From the NCBI GenBank assembly GCA_000827265.1, contig KN834803.1, forward strand, positions 134,144-198,143: a DNA stretch of 64,000 nucleotides. The letters run 5' to 3'. The stretch's first letter is position 1, and each line of letters opens with the position of its first letter. The notes beneath the pieces were generated by a model. It was not told the DNA's origin, did not search any database, and worked only from the letters and a program-made list of their open reading frames with translations. The position numbers were made by a program, and so were the translations under genes. Below are positions 9,074 through 21,589 of the stretch, in pieces. Source of the DNA: Collybiopsis luxurians FD-317 M1. Lineage: Eukaryota > Basidiomycota > Agaricomycetes > Agaricales > Omphalotaceae.

Positions 9074-10552
9074 TCATACCATACTCTCGCTCGCGGTAGA
9101 GCTCTCAGGCTTGTCCTCACTGCTGACACTCAAGTTATGTGTCGATGCAGCAGCGTAAAAAGCAGAATTTGTCGTCGTCGTACTTTCCTGTCCCAAATGT
9201 TCCGAGGAATCATCATGCCGGCGCTCTGCAAACTTCATGGCAGTTTCCACTCGTGTGATGTGATCATGCTGGGTTAGCTGTAAACAAACAAGCACGATGA
9301 TTGCAGTCGGATATATACCCTAGAATCCACTCGCTTCAGCCATCTAGGTTCAAGCACTAAACTTTCTTCGTAGGGTACGCACCGTCAATTGAGCCAACAC
9401 GCCTATGACAATGGATACGCTGATGTTGGTTGTCCCAAAGAGTACCATCTCCGCAATCTTTGAGAAATTGATTGGAAAACATAAGCATTACTCTTCCAGA
9501 AAATTTGTCAAAAGTTCGTACCGGAATGATAGAATAGATGAAACCGGATTCAACAAAGATGAACAAAACACCAAGATATTTCCCTCCAAGTCCACCGCTG
9601 ACGGAGGTTTCTGTACCAGAAAAGACTTTCATGGTTCGACTATGGCTCCTGCCGGTAGCAAGGAGGGGAGAGGATTCAACAAACGAAGACCACTTCTGAC
9701 AGTTGCAAGACTTGCTTACCAGACACGATAGCCAATCGCAATAATGGCATAGACGTTTACCCCCATCATTAGTATACAGGACGCTATCATAGAGGCAATT
9801 GTGGCTTCGTTGAAAATTGTCGGTCCAGCTAACGCAATGAGTACTGAACGGACAAGAAAAGCGCTTGCGACTAATGAAAATTCCAAATGAAAATGCTATT
9901 CGAGGACCTGGTATAATTAACTCCTACCTATGGCACCCAACAACAGAGCGCAGGGAAAATAGATGATTTTCCAATTGCGGTTCCACAAAACCCAGGTACG
10001 CCATATGACGATACAATCCCCGATGATGCACTGTTCAATTTATTCAAAGCTCATCAGCATCTAGACGATCTCAAGTTTGCTCGTTGCTTACATTAAGTGT
10101 TTCCGCTACAATTGGAGTGCAAGCGTATATATTCTCTGTCGTTTCTACACTTTTTGGAGTTGCACTATCAGCTTGTGCGACCTTCTGATCGAATAGAGCG
10201 ACGAGGTTTATTTGGTAGGAGAACGCCACATGGACGATGGATAGACAATACATCACGATCGTTGCGAATAGCATGATGAGGTTTGTTCTCCCATTTTTTT
10301 CGCGCCGACGGCTGTAAAAGGATTTCATTGTGTTAATATGAAAATGTTATTTATGGAGAAGAAAAAAATCTGACAGTATACTTACCGAAGAAGATACAGC
10401 GCCGCACAGAACAGGAACGTATATATACCTGAAAAAAAAAATCAATATTCTGTGCCCAATATCTTGGATGAGTCAGTTCACGTACCTACAAATATCGCTT
10501 CACAAAAAAGAGAAATAAAGTACGCCTTGGGCTGAGAGAGACTTGCGACCAT
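9074..10552 (-). CDS. Orphan seven-helix membrane protein, paralogue A, 343 aa
   Basis: Eight exons: 10552-10486, 10428-10386, 10311-10092, 10030-9928, 9870-9720, 9648-9522, 9457-9383, 9319-9074. The product has about seven hydrophobic segments (for example GIYTFLFCAALYLL, LIMLFATIVMYCLSIVHVAF, IIYFPCALLLGAI, IASCILMMGVNVYAIIAIGY, VLFIFVESGFIYSII, SIVIGVLAQL, AIIVLVCLQL) and conserved strings WRTWVLWNR, FVESGFIYS and LTQHDHITR. I recognise this as the type of multi-pass protein that is common and unnamed in mushroom genomes; topology is receptor-like but no ligand or signalling role is shown. The C-terminal tail of about 60 residues is polar and rich in Ser and Thr, likely cytosolic. A paralogue with matching exon borders lies at 45437-46853. 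A TATA box lies 59 bases upstream. Confidence 0.85.
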
Positions 10553-10610
10553 GATCGGGACTTGGGTTGCTTACTATGCGCTGGGAGGCTCGAGGAAATA
10601 TTTTGCAATT

Positions 10611-10618
10611 CTTTTATA
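10611..10618 (-). promoter_or_regulatory. TATA box of seven-helix gene A
   Basis: TATAAAAG on the minus strand, 59 bases upstream of the ATG at 10552. Confidence 0.55.
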
Positions 10619-13056
10619 GGGCCATGCTCGCATTGAGAACCTCATTTCGACATCGAGGGAGCAGAAAATCAACAAAAGAATTACAACGTACAGTCTGAAT
10701 GGTTACAAACTCGTCGAGCCCTACATCCTCATGCTCCAATGCATTCGTGTTGAAGGCCGGACTGGAATTTGTCTCGCATTTGCCTGAAAGCCGGATTAAA
10801 GTCTGTCAGATCTAGTATTACTCCACAAAAAAACAAAAGAACGATGAGACTATGAGCGCTATGTGGCTTTTCTTAGAGAGAAGGAGGCAGTGAAATCGAC
10901 TTTATCACCCAGTTATCAATATAGAACTTCGACTCATCGACACAGCCATGAGCCGTCAGTTAACGGGCAAGCAACTTCTCCGATTCGGAAGAAAAACTGA
11001 GCGTCAATGACCGATAACACGAGCACAGGGTAGCTCACATGTTCTTTAATCCGAACGAGAATGAATCCGGATGAGAACTAGGGCAAGGTGAGAGACAAGT
11101 GAGAGAGACAAGTGAGAGATCGAACTCGTAGGCAAAGTACCGTTGGCGGAAGCAATTCGGATTTTCCCACGTTCGATCGTTCTATCGCAAGTTCGAACCA
11201 AGCACCCCTCAAATTCCTTTTTGTAATTAGAGATACCAACATTCTTCTCTGTGCGGTCAAATCAATCCCCAGGCGAAGTTATTCCTGGGAACTATTGAGA
11301 AATAATAGGGCCTTACGCATGCCATCATGGCACCTTGTCGCGTTACAAAGAATCCTTCTTCGCAACATCCACCTAAGCACGACCATTGTCCAAGTTCGAA
11401 ATGATGTCTTTTTTAGATGAAGGGGATACTGAAACATTGGTGCACTTTGTCTCTTCCGTGGAAATTCACTTTATTCAACTTTGACTAACTTACTCCCTGC
11501 TAACTACTCGATGGTGATACATCATACAAGTAAATGAAAAGATTCCGCTCGACTGAACTAGGATTTAGCATTCGAGTTCACTAGAATGTGTTCGGCTTGC
11601 CCTCTCATGGCATTCTAGAACTTCTGAACCCAAAGCACACATGTGAGCTGCGCGCATAAAAGAGCATACATAAATGACAACCCTGTTCGGCACGGTATCC
11701 GAGCTCCTTAAGCGCACCTTTAGTTCTCCCTGGCTAGTCCATTCCATATGTCTGGTCCCTTCCCTCGGACCTGCAAGGGATTCTAACATCGCGGCCGGTC
11801 CTGAAGGGCAAAATAGATTTCAAGTTGAGCAACAACAATCTATGTCGGAATTTGGAAAATAGGAAGCTCTTGGAATGTCTGACTTATTAGTGACGCCGAT
11901 GCGGATATCGGTCTTCAAGTTGTCACTGGCATCCCGCGAGGCTGGCGCGTATTTCGTAACCAGATTACTATCAATACAACCATGCTCGCCTGGGAAGAGC
12001 TCAGAAAAGCAGAAAAGGAAAACTCTTTGGAGGATTTACAACGAAACATACCAGTCCAGGCCGGAGGGGGTCTAGAAAGAATATGAGGGCATTGGAAATA
12101 TTCCGAATAATCATTTTCACAAGCATCTAGCCTCTCGCTCGAAACAATGTCCTCGTACTATTTCATCTCAGATCTTGGACTTCTGTATTAAACCAAGCTG
12201 CCTCACTGCTTCCGCTCCATTCCATGTTATCAATGCAAATATTATGTTACATCTTACAGTAATTTCGGAAGTCTAAGCCATATAACGGCTAATGTGAATT
12301 TGGAATGTCCTTGGAGATTTGGTCATAATCATCGGAGAAAAAGTGGAGCCCTGGACGAGAGCGAGGTTGCGGGAAGGGAATATAGAACTGGGTCAGGTAC
12401 AAATAATGGAAAGCGAAGAAGGCTCTAAGCTGCCGCTGATACCGCTTTCTATTTGCATTTTCTGACCGTTGAAGCATCCTTGTGGGCGGCTGTACCGTTT
12501 GTGTCCGTTGAACTCTCGATTTTATCCGCTTTAGACCATCGATGGTAAACATACAATGCGCTGACCGAACGAGGCACTACTGTCAGCTGGCCCCATGGCT
12601 TCTGCAACCTCTGTGATTCAGATGAAAAGATGATAGAATTCTAAATATAATTTTGAACCTATCCGTATAGAGACTCCTCGCATAAATGAATACATCAATG
12701 AGATGTCGCTTACTCAGTCACAACGCAGGCTGGCGAGTCGTGCATCATTACTAGTACTTGATCGAAGCTCAGCAAATTTCCTATTAACTCCGAAGTATAT
12801 CTGATTCGGAGTACTTTTTAAAATTCAGGACTAAATGTACCACAAAAGCCATGCATGGTAGTTTCCATTGGAGAATGTTCTGTACCATTACCTGGCATGC
12901 TCCATGATTTGAACGCCTAGCACCTTTTCCTCGGAGACTGCCGCAGAAGGGGTAATAGTGACCGTCGCTGATGTGGATCGGATACAAGAGGGCTTGAGCC
13001 AGCTTCCCGAACACTAAATTCGTGTCAACGAGGTTTCTAATGTGATCCTTTTCACA
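10619..13056. other. Long intergenic stretch, no gene supported
   Basis: Frames of 60-102 codons occur on both strands but none shows coding character, a plausible start and splice signals together. A small imperfect tandem repeat of GTGAGAGAGACAA units lies at about 11089-11120. Confidence 0.4.
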
Positions 13057-13509
13057 ATGTCAAATGAACCGAAAAGTCGATCTAGCAGTATATTTGTCGA
13101 TATTCTGGGATATGTGGAAAGGGTAGAGATTACTCTTCCGCCGCGGACTGGACCTGAAAGTAACCTTTTGATCTACTTCTGGAATAACAGATGCAAAACG
13201 ACAGGGAATTGTTACTCATACTTAGTTGTGCAGAGCCGATCTACCGAACAAGACGTGTTCACTGTTCATGCGCAGAACATATGTCAGTCAATTGGGGTTA
13301 AAATACCCTATCTACTTACTCGACCATTGCACGTACCTTTTGGTGTTGGAAATGATCGTGCCATTTCAAGCAGCCGAAAAAAACTTCGTACATATACTGT
13401 GGATGTTCCGTCCGAAAGACTGAAATACAGCGTCATGGAAGTCAGACATCTTTCGAACCAAGTGAAAGCAAGTCATTCAATAAAGGGTATGTTCAGACCA
13501 CGCTCCTAA
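13057..13509 (+). CDS. Possible hypothetical protein, 150 aa
   Basis: An uninterrupted frame starts at ATG 13057 (MSNEPKSRSSSIFVDILG) and ends at TAA 13507-13509. It has mixed composition without low-complexity runs, which is slightly better than a chance frame in this AT-leaning region, but there is no recognisable motif, no signal peptide and no membrane segment. It could equally be a random frame. Confidence 0.25.
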   Translation: MSNEPKSRSSSIFVDILGYVERVEITLPPRTGPESNLLIYFWNNRCKTTGNCYSYLVVQSRSTEQDVFTVHAQNICQSIGVKIPYLLTRPLHVPFGVGNDRAISSSRKKLRTYTVDVPSERLKYSVMEVRHLSNQVKASHSIKGMFRPRS

Positions 13510-15527
13510 GGACCGAAATAAAGCGTCATCCCACGCGACACAGCCATCGTTCGACGTCTTGATGGATACTACTAAATAACGCTAATCCCATTGGGGTAAT
13601 AATAATTACAGTAGTTAGTTTGCCTCGAGTTCGGCTATATATAGAGTATTCTCAATTCTCCGATCCCGACCCGACGGCATTTTTAGTATTTACGGTCACT
13701 GCATAACCAGATCGCCGTTGAGAGTTGACAGCAGATATACTGTGGTAAAGTACTTTCTGATATTTTCTGAAATTTTCTGGGACGGCAGACGGCGAGAGTG
13801 TGGCGAGAAGCAATGAAGTGAAGAATTATGTTACGTTTAACACACTAGATATGCTGAATCCGATAATGACCTATACTAAATGCCAGAGCGATTATTGCAT
13901 TGAACCGAGCCTCCTACCCCCCTTCCCCATCTGCTCTCTCGTTCCTCCCTCCACCTCAGTTCTCTAGCTCAAGCCCACTCTTCAGTTGATTCAATACATG
14001 CCGGGGAGACCCTCGGTTTTTGAGGCATATCAGGTGCGTGTTCAGATAGGTAAACAATCCGATGCTCTTCTGTGAGAGACGGGGAGGGAAAAAGTATCCC
14101 AGAACCAACCAAAACAGAATTTCGGCGCCCTGTAGGTCCAAGATCGCCTAAGTGCCAGGGTGACTGGTAACCCTCTCCTCCGCCTCTCCCTTCCTCAGCT
14201 CTCTTTCCTTTCCTTCGGCACTTTCTTACTCCCCTATAGTATACGCTCCCGTCCTCCTTCCCCCTCCCCTCTACCCTCTTATCAAATTACACCAATCTCC
14301 CATTAACAGGACCAGGTTCCAACGTCAACGCTCGTCTCCTTTCAGCGACACCGCAGTGCCTGAGCCGCTCTTCGGTCTGAGGCTATTCCTCGTTCTTTGG
14401 CTTGACTCTTGAGCCCACCACTCAGTTGATTCAAATCATCTTCTGAGTCCTACTAGGGAGCGTGAGCCACTCTGGCACTCGGGTGACTCGGAGGTATCAA
14501 TATCTCACCACTTACCAGGATGCCAGTACCAGCTCAGGCTTACAGTCAACTTCATCCAGCGGCACCGACTGGCTCTTCAAGCTTCAACACTATCAACTCG
14601 ACGAAACACAGACCCCTCAATCGCAGTCTCAGCTTGAACGAGTCAAGATAGACGGTATACAGTATACAGGGAACCTTCTCGCTCTTGAAATCTTGATCCA
14701 ACTAATCTACCTTGCGCGGGAGGCTTAAGTTGGACTTCTTTAGCTCTTCTAATGTGTTCTTCATTCCTAACAACTCCTTCAGCTTCTGGTTTGGGCTTCT
14801 AAGATATCGAATCCAACGCTTTGCACTTTCCTATTTTTGTGCGTTGCGGATCGGGAGTCGGGGGGTTAGAGTTGTTGTAAATAGGAGAAAAAAGGTTGTC
14901 CAGACGTTGCATACTTACCTGGTACTTACTCAATCGCATGTCTACTGTATATTTCTCCCGCGCGAAGAAGGCAAGGGAAGGAATCAGAGGATGGAACCTG
15001 AATAACCAAGCCATAAACCAATGCTCGAGCCAAAGAGAGCGAGCGACGAACCAACAGATTGCCAACACGGGAAGAGACCCATAACAACGCTTACGAATCG
15101 GGGGGTCTGAACGGGTAGGCAAATAGAAGCGAGTGAAACAGACAGACGAGGATAAGGTGTTGAGTGTGATACAGATGCACATGGATATGAATTAGAATGG
15201 TACGATATGTTAATGACGATGATGGGAACCCAGGTATCAATGCGTGGAGAGTATACACGATAAGAAAGGTATGCAAGTTGAAAGCGTTGGGAATGCAAAA
15301 GGAGAGTCACAAAACGCGGAAAACCAATCGTGTTGAGCAATTGGTTTTGCGGGAAGGGTAGAGAGGGAGTGAGGGAGTGAGGAAGGGAGGAAGACCAGAT
15401 GTAGAGGTCAGAAAGATGTAGGGGCAGAGCGATAGAGAGCCCAAGAGGGGAGGGCAAGTGAGTGACAAGAGAATAGCTATGTAGATTGGAATGAAAGAAT
15501 TTAATAGTCAACACGTAAATGGTCGAC
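13510..15527. other. Intergenic, with pyrimidine-rich stretches and a short internal repeat
   Basis: CT-rich tracts lie at about 13910-13965 and 14170-14280. AGCCCACTCTTCAGTTGATTCAA near 13973 is echoed by a close variant near 14411, each after a CT-rich tract, indicating a diverged duplication of about 440 bases spacing. The plus-strand frames at 14462-15005 lack coding character. On the minus strand 15091-15514 is CT-rich and its frames are compositionally biased. No gene is supported. Confidence 0.35.
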
Positions 15528-16298
15528 TCAATTAAACAACACGTAAAAGACCAGAGTCAACGCGACGATACTAAGCACCTTACCCATCATACCACCAGCT
15601 AATCCAGCGAGCTCAGGATCAATCGTCGTGAGCGTTTTCCGCTGTGACAATGCTGAATGAGAAGAATTGTGGAAAGGCGGAGGAAGTATTTGCGTAGGGG
15701 TTTCCGTAGCTGTAGATGGAGATGTGGAAGAAGAAATGTCGGAATTGCGGTAAATTGTTTGACGCAAGGAGGAAGGACTATTGGGAACTGCAGAGGAGCC
15801 AGAGGTAAAGGTGCAGGGTGTTGAACCGCAGGACGGACATTGGTGGGAAGAGGTTTTAAGTTGCTAAGTTGGACAGCCTAAGCACCACCGAGCTTGCGAA
15901 ATCAAGAAATAACGACTCACTTGGCGGAGATGATCGTCACAAAATGTCCTTCCACAACATGTGGTTTGAGATGGTCGAAAGGGTTGTTTGGAGCTGCACA
16001 GATGAGTAAATAAGACAAAGGGTAATGGTAATACAGGGAACGCACCAAATGCCACACTGATGACTTGATGAGACGCTCAACGGTGAACGTAACCTCGAAG
16101 GTGTAGGCGCAAAGGTGGTAGGGAAGTTAGAATTATCGGAGGGTTCTGGAGGAGGAGTTGGAGCTATTGATTCTGCACCAAGGTTGAGAGAGGGTTCGTC
16201 TGCGAGGTCTTGAATGGGTGCACGGTCGGTCAATATATTTTTCCTCGCAAATCTCTGCAAAAAAAAGAAAGAAAAAAAAAACTAACCATACTCATCAT
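15528..16298 (-). CDS. RING-like zinc protein with C-terminal membrane anchor, 209 aa
   Basis: Four exons: 16298-16287, 16254-16046, 15993-15921, 15863-15528. After a Pro/Ser/Thr-rich N-terminus comes a zinc-binding pattern: C71-x2-C74-x11-C86-C87-x4-C92-x2-H95-x11-C107-x2-C110 (HQCGIC, TTCCGRTFCDDHL, HQCPSC). This is a RING-type cross-brace pattern with a variant middle, so a ubiquitin-ligase role is plausible but not shown. The last 18 residues (GKVLSIVALTLVFYVLFN) form a single membrane segment, so it would be tail-anchored with the zinc domain in the cytosol. The second acceptor of the last intron (15864) was chosen because it alone restores the final CPSC pair. The 12-nt first exon (MMSM) is the least certain part. 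Confidence 0.7.
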
Positions 16299-16447
16299 CC
16301 GACCCAACGTCGAATTTTTCAGGATACAAATCTTGAATGGATATAGACAACAAAGGTTGAGACTGAGTTCGAGGTTTTCCAGCTTTCATGACGCGAATTC
16401 GGGTGGACACGGTGGTACTGGTAAACAGGACATGAACGTGTAACGTT

Positions 16448-16668
16448 AAGCTTAAGAGGCGCCCTGTTTTTCATGTGAATTTCGGTTGCATAAGCAAAAT
16501 TTAACCATGCCGACGGGTCCTCGGTCACGGCCTCGGCTCTTCTCAGACTCAGAGTTCGCCAACGGACCTTGCCCGTTCAACGTTTCAAAGCAGTCGAGGC
16601 ATGTTCCATATGCGTGAGATATCACAAGTCGGAATCCGCAAGTGAAGACAAAACGTGCTCGTGTACGT
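16448..16668 (+). repeat. Module block R, copy 1
   Basis: The block contains GCATAAGCAAAATTTAACCATG, a run coding MPTGPRSRPRLFSDSE, and TGTTCCATATGCGTGAGATA. It recurs at 28480-28597, 39590-39806 and, truncated, at 58143-58190. In the 39.6-kb copy the frame stays open for over 100 codons; here it breaks. In the other copies it follows the REX4-like exons directly, so this copy marks the left edge of the first module, whose own REX4 part is absent upstream. Confidence 0.75.
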
Positions 16669-16689
16669 CCTTGGGACGGTTTTTTTTTA

Positions 16690-17050
16690 CTTGTTTAATC
16701 ATACCCGAGTACTGAACCCGAGGTACATTTCGCCTGAATTGCAGAGGCAAGTCATTATATATCATCCAGAATACATTGACAACCGCGGTCCAGCTTTCCT
16801 ATACCACCAATATTCCTTCACCTCTAACACCAATCTAACGCAGCCTCCTACAATCACTTGAATACGGATCGGACCTTGGCTTCCAGCGTCTCTCCAGGCA
16901 GCCAACGCAAACGCTCGAGTCGCAGGAACCCTGAGCGGCGATAGAGATAGCACCGCATAATGTACATACATCTTCTGCGGTGCATACTGCATCTCAGCGC
17001 GGTCCGGCTTTCGCATACCATTTCAGGCAATCTGCTCTGCTTGCAACCTC
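16690..17050 (+). repeat. Module block S, copy 1
   Basis: It is closely similar to 39822-40185: both contain ACTTGTTTAATCATACCC, CCTACAATCACTTGAATACG and ATCTTCTGCGGTGCATACTG in the same order. It is not found in the second module, where an insertion replaces it. No gene is recognised. Confidence 0.75.
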
Positions 17051-17404
17051 TCGAGTTTTTATTATTTCTTTTTTGAAAACGGTCAATCTTACGAAGGACA
17101 GTTAAGCAGATAGGATATCCAGGATATTTACATTGTTCATACAGAATACTTGTAGTACTGCGCCCATACAAAAGTAGTGAAACCCAACTACAAAAGCTCT
17201 TTCTTTAGGTAAGTTACCTTTGCAGAGTCGGTAGGCAAATCACTCTGACAAAAAACACGTCGTCAGCCTAGACTGAAAGCCTGCTACTCATAGTACTTAG
17301 TCAGACCTTTAACGCGGCCCGTGCCTGGAGTGTAAGCAGAGAAAAATGAGCTTTTCTGTGTCGCAGGGGATTGTTTAGGCTAGATGTCCAGCCACTATAA
17401 GTAG

Positions 17405-18130
17405 TCACTTGTACCCGACTCGGAATCACTTGCCACAGCTCCCTCTCCCTTCCGCCCAACTAGTTATCCGCTTGTGGATTTTTTTTGAAGGATTACATAT
17501 GACTTTTGGGATCTTCTCCGCCGTACATAGAACCTCTTCAGTTTGTCGCACACCGCAACTTTCCAGTCTTTCCCATCAAGTCATCGATTATGAAAAGCTT
17601 CCCTTCCCTCCGTATGCACCCCCCTAAGTAGACCTCCGAATACATTTTTGGCCCGGGCGATGATGGCCATTACCCTCATCGTCGTTGCCTCTTTCACAAA
17701 ATTCGCCAAGTTCCAACGCGTTTGGGTTTGCGGTCGCTACAGTCATGTTTCTACGGGTGGTTTCTCGTAGTACCCACCGTGACATATGTATCATCTTAAG
17801 CGGGTGGGCGGTGGGTGTTGCAGTGGGATGTATGGTGGGCTTTGGACCACTTCATCACATATGATTTGGATATTCATTCAGTCTTCCACCCCAACAAGCT
17901 GTCTCAAGTTTGAGATAGACTGTTGTGGAAGAGAGATGAGGTGGTTTGAAAGGTCACCGGTAGAGAACTAGACGGGGAGGCACGCGCTGGGGAATGAAGT
18001 ACGTATGAAAGAGAAGTTGTAAATAAAAACAATACTCTGTCGTGGCAGAGCTAGGCATACTGAACAGACTAGAGATCTCAGATCGCTTCGCGCAAGGGTC
18101 AGACTTGGGGGAACCAAAAAGCATCCTCGT
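17405..18130 (+). repeat. Module block T, copy 1
   Basis: It contains AACCTCTTCAGTTTGTCGCA, CCTCTTTCACAAAATT, CATCTTAAGCGGGTGGG and GAACAGACTAGAGA. It corresponds to 30705-31870 (second module, interrupted) and 40258-40890 (third). Short plus-strand frames in it give MTF/MIITLIVIASFTKFAKFQ-like peptides in two copies; whether this was ever a gene is unclear. Confidence 0.75.
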
Positions 18131-18184
18131 ATGCCGTCCTAACCTAGGTATATAGATAGATAGATTATACACAGCGTATGTTTC

Positions 18185-18640
18185 CTACGAAATTGTATGT
18201 ACCTTCAAATTCTAACGGCTCCGATCCTTCCATTCCCTGTCACCGCTCCACTTCCTCTCTATCCCCTCCCCATCCAATCCTCTTGCTACCCAATGTCCTC
18301 CCCCGGCTATCCAATCACATAGTTTACAACTTTTCCCAATATAAAGGACACGAAATATCAGAGTCGGGATGCCAAACGTAAGAATAGTTAAGAAAAATAC
18401 TTGTTGCAAGGAGTCCGAACATCGTTGTAGATGTCGTTACGATTCCATGAGCGAGCTGGTCGGCACGACCACACTGTTTCGGAGTGAAGTCGGGTGGTTA
18501 CTATCTTACCATTGTCTTTGACCACAGTCGATTGAGTAACTCTTGGACAAACAACTTGAAAAAGAAAGTCGTGCAAAATGAAAGGTACAAAACATTTGAG
18601 ATTGGTATTGGCATAGAAATAGTACACAGAGGGCTATTTA
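18185..18640 (+). repeat. Module block U, copy 1
   Basis: It starts with TGTACCTTCAAATTCT and carries CCACTTCCTCTCTATCCC, GTAAGAATAGTTAAGAAAAA, and GAGATTGGTATTGGCA near the right end. Counterparts are 31890-31982 plus 35149-35630, 40925-41447, and a fragment at about 56018-56070. It is the 3' flank of the I66-like gene in each full module. Confidence 0.75.
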
Positions 18641-18762
18641 GGAGCCAACTAAACAGCATACAAAACAGATTGGAGAAATCTCCATTATGGATCAGGGCAT
18701 TTTCATTACATAGCCGAATTGATGGCATAAGCAGTGAAACCACACCCATAAGGATGATTTAT

Positions 18763-19363
18763 TTAATCAAACACCACCTGCTTGATTTCGAAGACTTCAT
18801 TCGGTGTATAGCGGGGTGGGTCAGTGGGGATAACGAGTAAGTGGTTGTAATTGATCTTCAAAGCAATTTAAATGCCACCTTAAAATTCAAGTAAAAAATA
18901 TCTTTACCGGTTCATATTCTTCCTGGGGAGCAATCCAGCCCTTATGGTCATTACCGACGATGCTAAGAGATGTCAGATCTCACTGCGTGATCAGTAATGG
19001 TAAACACTTACATAAATCGGTTCTCCCCATGCTGTGGGACAGATACGAACTGCCATCTCTCTGCTTTGTCCTTATCAACCAGGAGAGCAAATACCATGTC
19101 ACCGGGTACAGGTGGGAAGCCAGGGGCGGTCGGGGCACCTCGAATCTTTGCAATATGATTACCCTCGACGTGATCACCATCAAAATCCCACTAGAATGAA
19201 CAGTGAGCTGCAAAAGCTGGCACCGAGCCGAAGGATGACTGACCCCAATTTCCTCCGGTTTGGCATCCCTAGGGAGGATCATGATGGGCTTTGGATTGAG
19301 GCTCTTGTCCTCATGTAGAGGGCGACCAACATATCTGCCGTTGTTAAGAATGACCCAGACCAT
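18763..19363 (-). CDS. I66-type beta-trefoil peptidase inhibitor, copy 1, 148 aa
   Basis: Exons 19363-19244, 19190-19012, 18962-18908 and 18855-18763 join in frame. The product begins MVWVILNNGRYVGRPL and continues with EDKSLNPKPIMILP, an aromatic W at the start of exon 2, KIRGAPTAPGFPP, ERWQFVSVPQHG and a GWIAP string. NGxYVGRxLxEDxSLxPKxI and the later Trp-containing repeats are the pattern I associate with family I66 inhibitors of mushrooms (cospin/LeSPI type), which block serine proteases through a beta-trefoil fold; there is no signal peptide, as usual for that family. One residue in exon 2 and three in exon 3 differ in length from copies 2 and 3. A C-terminal TDPPRYTPNEVFEI matches the family's usual PPxxPPxELFxI ending. 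The first intron starts GTCAGT in all copies. Protease specificity cannot be read from sequence. Confidence 0.82.
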
Positions 19364-19431
19364 GATGCTGCTGTTTTACTGAGAGAAAAAAACTCTTGAG
19401 GAGCTTGGGAGTCTTTTCAAGCATCCTGGTT

Positions 19432-19440
19432 CCTTATATA
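19432..19440 (-). promoter_or_regulatory. TATA box of I66 copy 1
   Basis: TATATAAGG on the minus strand, 69 bases upstream of the ATG at 19363. Equivalent boxes stand at the same distance in the other two copies. Confidence 0.65.
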
Positions 19441-21589
19441 CAGGTTTCTGGAAGGTTTACATCATAATCTGAGATATTGATTGTCAGTTGTATCCGACCC
19501 GGAACAGAATAAGTAGTGCACCTCGAACATTCCAAATGCATACAGAGACAGTATTTAGGAATGACAAACCTCCCAGCTAACACCGAAGTGCTCATGTTCG
19601 CAACATGTTCGCGAATATGGTCCAATTAATTACTATGGTTAAACCCCGTTCTAGAACCTTGTATTTGGCACATTCCTAACGTCGGTTACTATATAGATAA
19701 AAATTTCAGAAGATGATTGACCATGCCATCGTCTTGAACGGATTAATATCAGCTCAGTTGATTGATTGAAGTCGTCCCTTGGCTAGGAACAGGATTCGAA
19801 AGTGGACATGGCTGGATCTAAACCTGCCCAAATCCAATCTTCGCATGTATCGTTAGTTATTATCGTACGTATTATCCATTCTATACCTTCTCTACCGTCA
19901 GCGTCTCTTTTACTTTAGCTCAATAATCAGCCCTCCTCCTTCAACGATCTTTCAGCTAATAATAACTCGGAGTTCGGGAAGCGATTTCGGCTAGAGTTGT
20001 ATTTTGCCTCCGAGCAATGCTTTTCCGGTGAGCCGAAGTAGGGTTCATCAAAGACGTACTTGTAGGTAATTGTATCATCGCGATTGAAGCGTAGAGGGGA
20101 AGGCCGCTGGATATTATGTGTTAATGCTAAATGGAGTACGGAATGCGGGGCTCATATTTTGAATATATCCTCGATGGTTGAGTTGACACTGGACACCTGC
20201 CTCCGACTAATTTACATTCAAGGTCTCCGATCGAGTCCCTTCCTCGGTTTCTATCGCAAGTTAAGTATTCGGGCTCACCTGCATATTACTCACTATGAAA
20301 GAGTCTCCAGTCCGCAGCATTTCAGCTACACGCACGACCGAACAATCTGCTGAAGCTGCTGCCTAATACATTTCTCAAAAATCTTGTGAGACACTATGAT
20401 CGTAGTTGTATTTTCAGGAAGTAGAGTGGACTTGGGACAACAAAGAGCCGATCTAGCCACAATGACATCCTGATTGGAAGTGGGAACTGGTCCAGATATG
20501 GCAATATCACCGATTATTCTACGCTAGACTTACCATGACAGTGCGTGATTGAAAAAGGAAGGAAAACGCACGGTGGAATTTGTGAATTTCGAACATTTGG
20601 AATTCTATTATATTATGGGTTGGCACGATCGGGACGGTCATTGTGAACACAACCACTTCCGTTTTGAACGCGCATTAAACTTCCAACATGTCTTCTATAA
20701 GCAACAACCAGAATTACGATAGAACCCTAGAACATTAGATTGCGAACTTGATAGTAATTGTACACTGAAGGGTGTAACTTAGAGGCTGACGGCGGAGGCC
20801 ATGGTGCTTTCTCTGATGTTCGGCAAATGTCGCACACAGGATAGTGTTTGGGTTAAGGTGGCTCCCATCGACATCGAACTATGCAAACTACAAAAAGTAG
20901 GAAAATCGCTTGATATGCCGGGATATATTCAATGGAGGATGATGTAAAATTGAGTATGCTTCGACTCGATTTTCGGTCCGATGCTGTTGTAACTTGCTTC
21001 TAGAAAAGGACGGTGTTCACAATAATCGTCCTGTTGGCACCACCCTACTTACTATGAAATACTTTCTATGGGCTGAAACTCCCAAATTCCACCGTTCATT
21101 TTGTTTCCTTTTTCATTAATGTCCTGTCATATACCCAAGATTTTGTAACGTAGGGGTGAGGTCATCTGAGAACCATATCCGGAACGTTTTCAACATCAGA
21201 ATGTCCTCTTCAGCCTGCCCTACATCATTCCCAGATTGACTGGAAAGCCACTTCACTTTGGACCACTTCGTGGTAATGGCTGTCAAGCTTTTGGTTGGGA
21301 TATGGACGAAGCTAGGGAGATCTAAACCGACATTTCCTTCTGATTATTTTCGCTGTGTAGTACGAATATACTTACGTAGATCCGAATAAGTGCTTTGAGA
21401 GCTCTAGCATGGATTCGGGTAATCAATGACTTTGAGCCATATCCTCAAGATCCCCCATAAAATGCACCTCAACGCTACAAACATGATATATTTTACAACT
21501 AAGTACCTGCTGTAGTAAGACTTTTGGATGAGCTTAGGTAATGCCACCCGCTGGCGTTCGTATTGGATCAGCGCTAATTTTCTTTTCGC
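19441..21589. repeat. Module spacer V, copy 1
   Basis: This 2.1-kb stretch matches 36442-38580 along nearly its whole length and 57110-57860 in part; a more distant pair of copies lies at 51110-51960. It is not plainly coding, but the minus strand shows protein-like pieces, for example IPTKSLTAITTKWSKVKWLS near 21290-21230 and a start-like ATGGCCTCCGCCGTCAG near 20801 that recurs in all copies. I read it as the upstream region of the inhibitor gene plus a decayed minus-strand gene of unknown identity. Confidence 0.55.

Noticed and set aside
14799..15514. Overlapping minus-strand frames of 127 and 176 codons
   Set aside because: Composition reflects CT-rich DNA; no motif or start, and competing frames overlap throughout.
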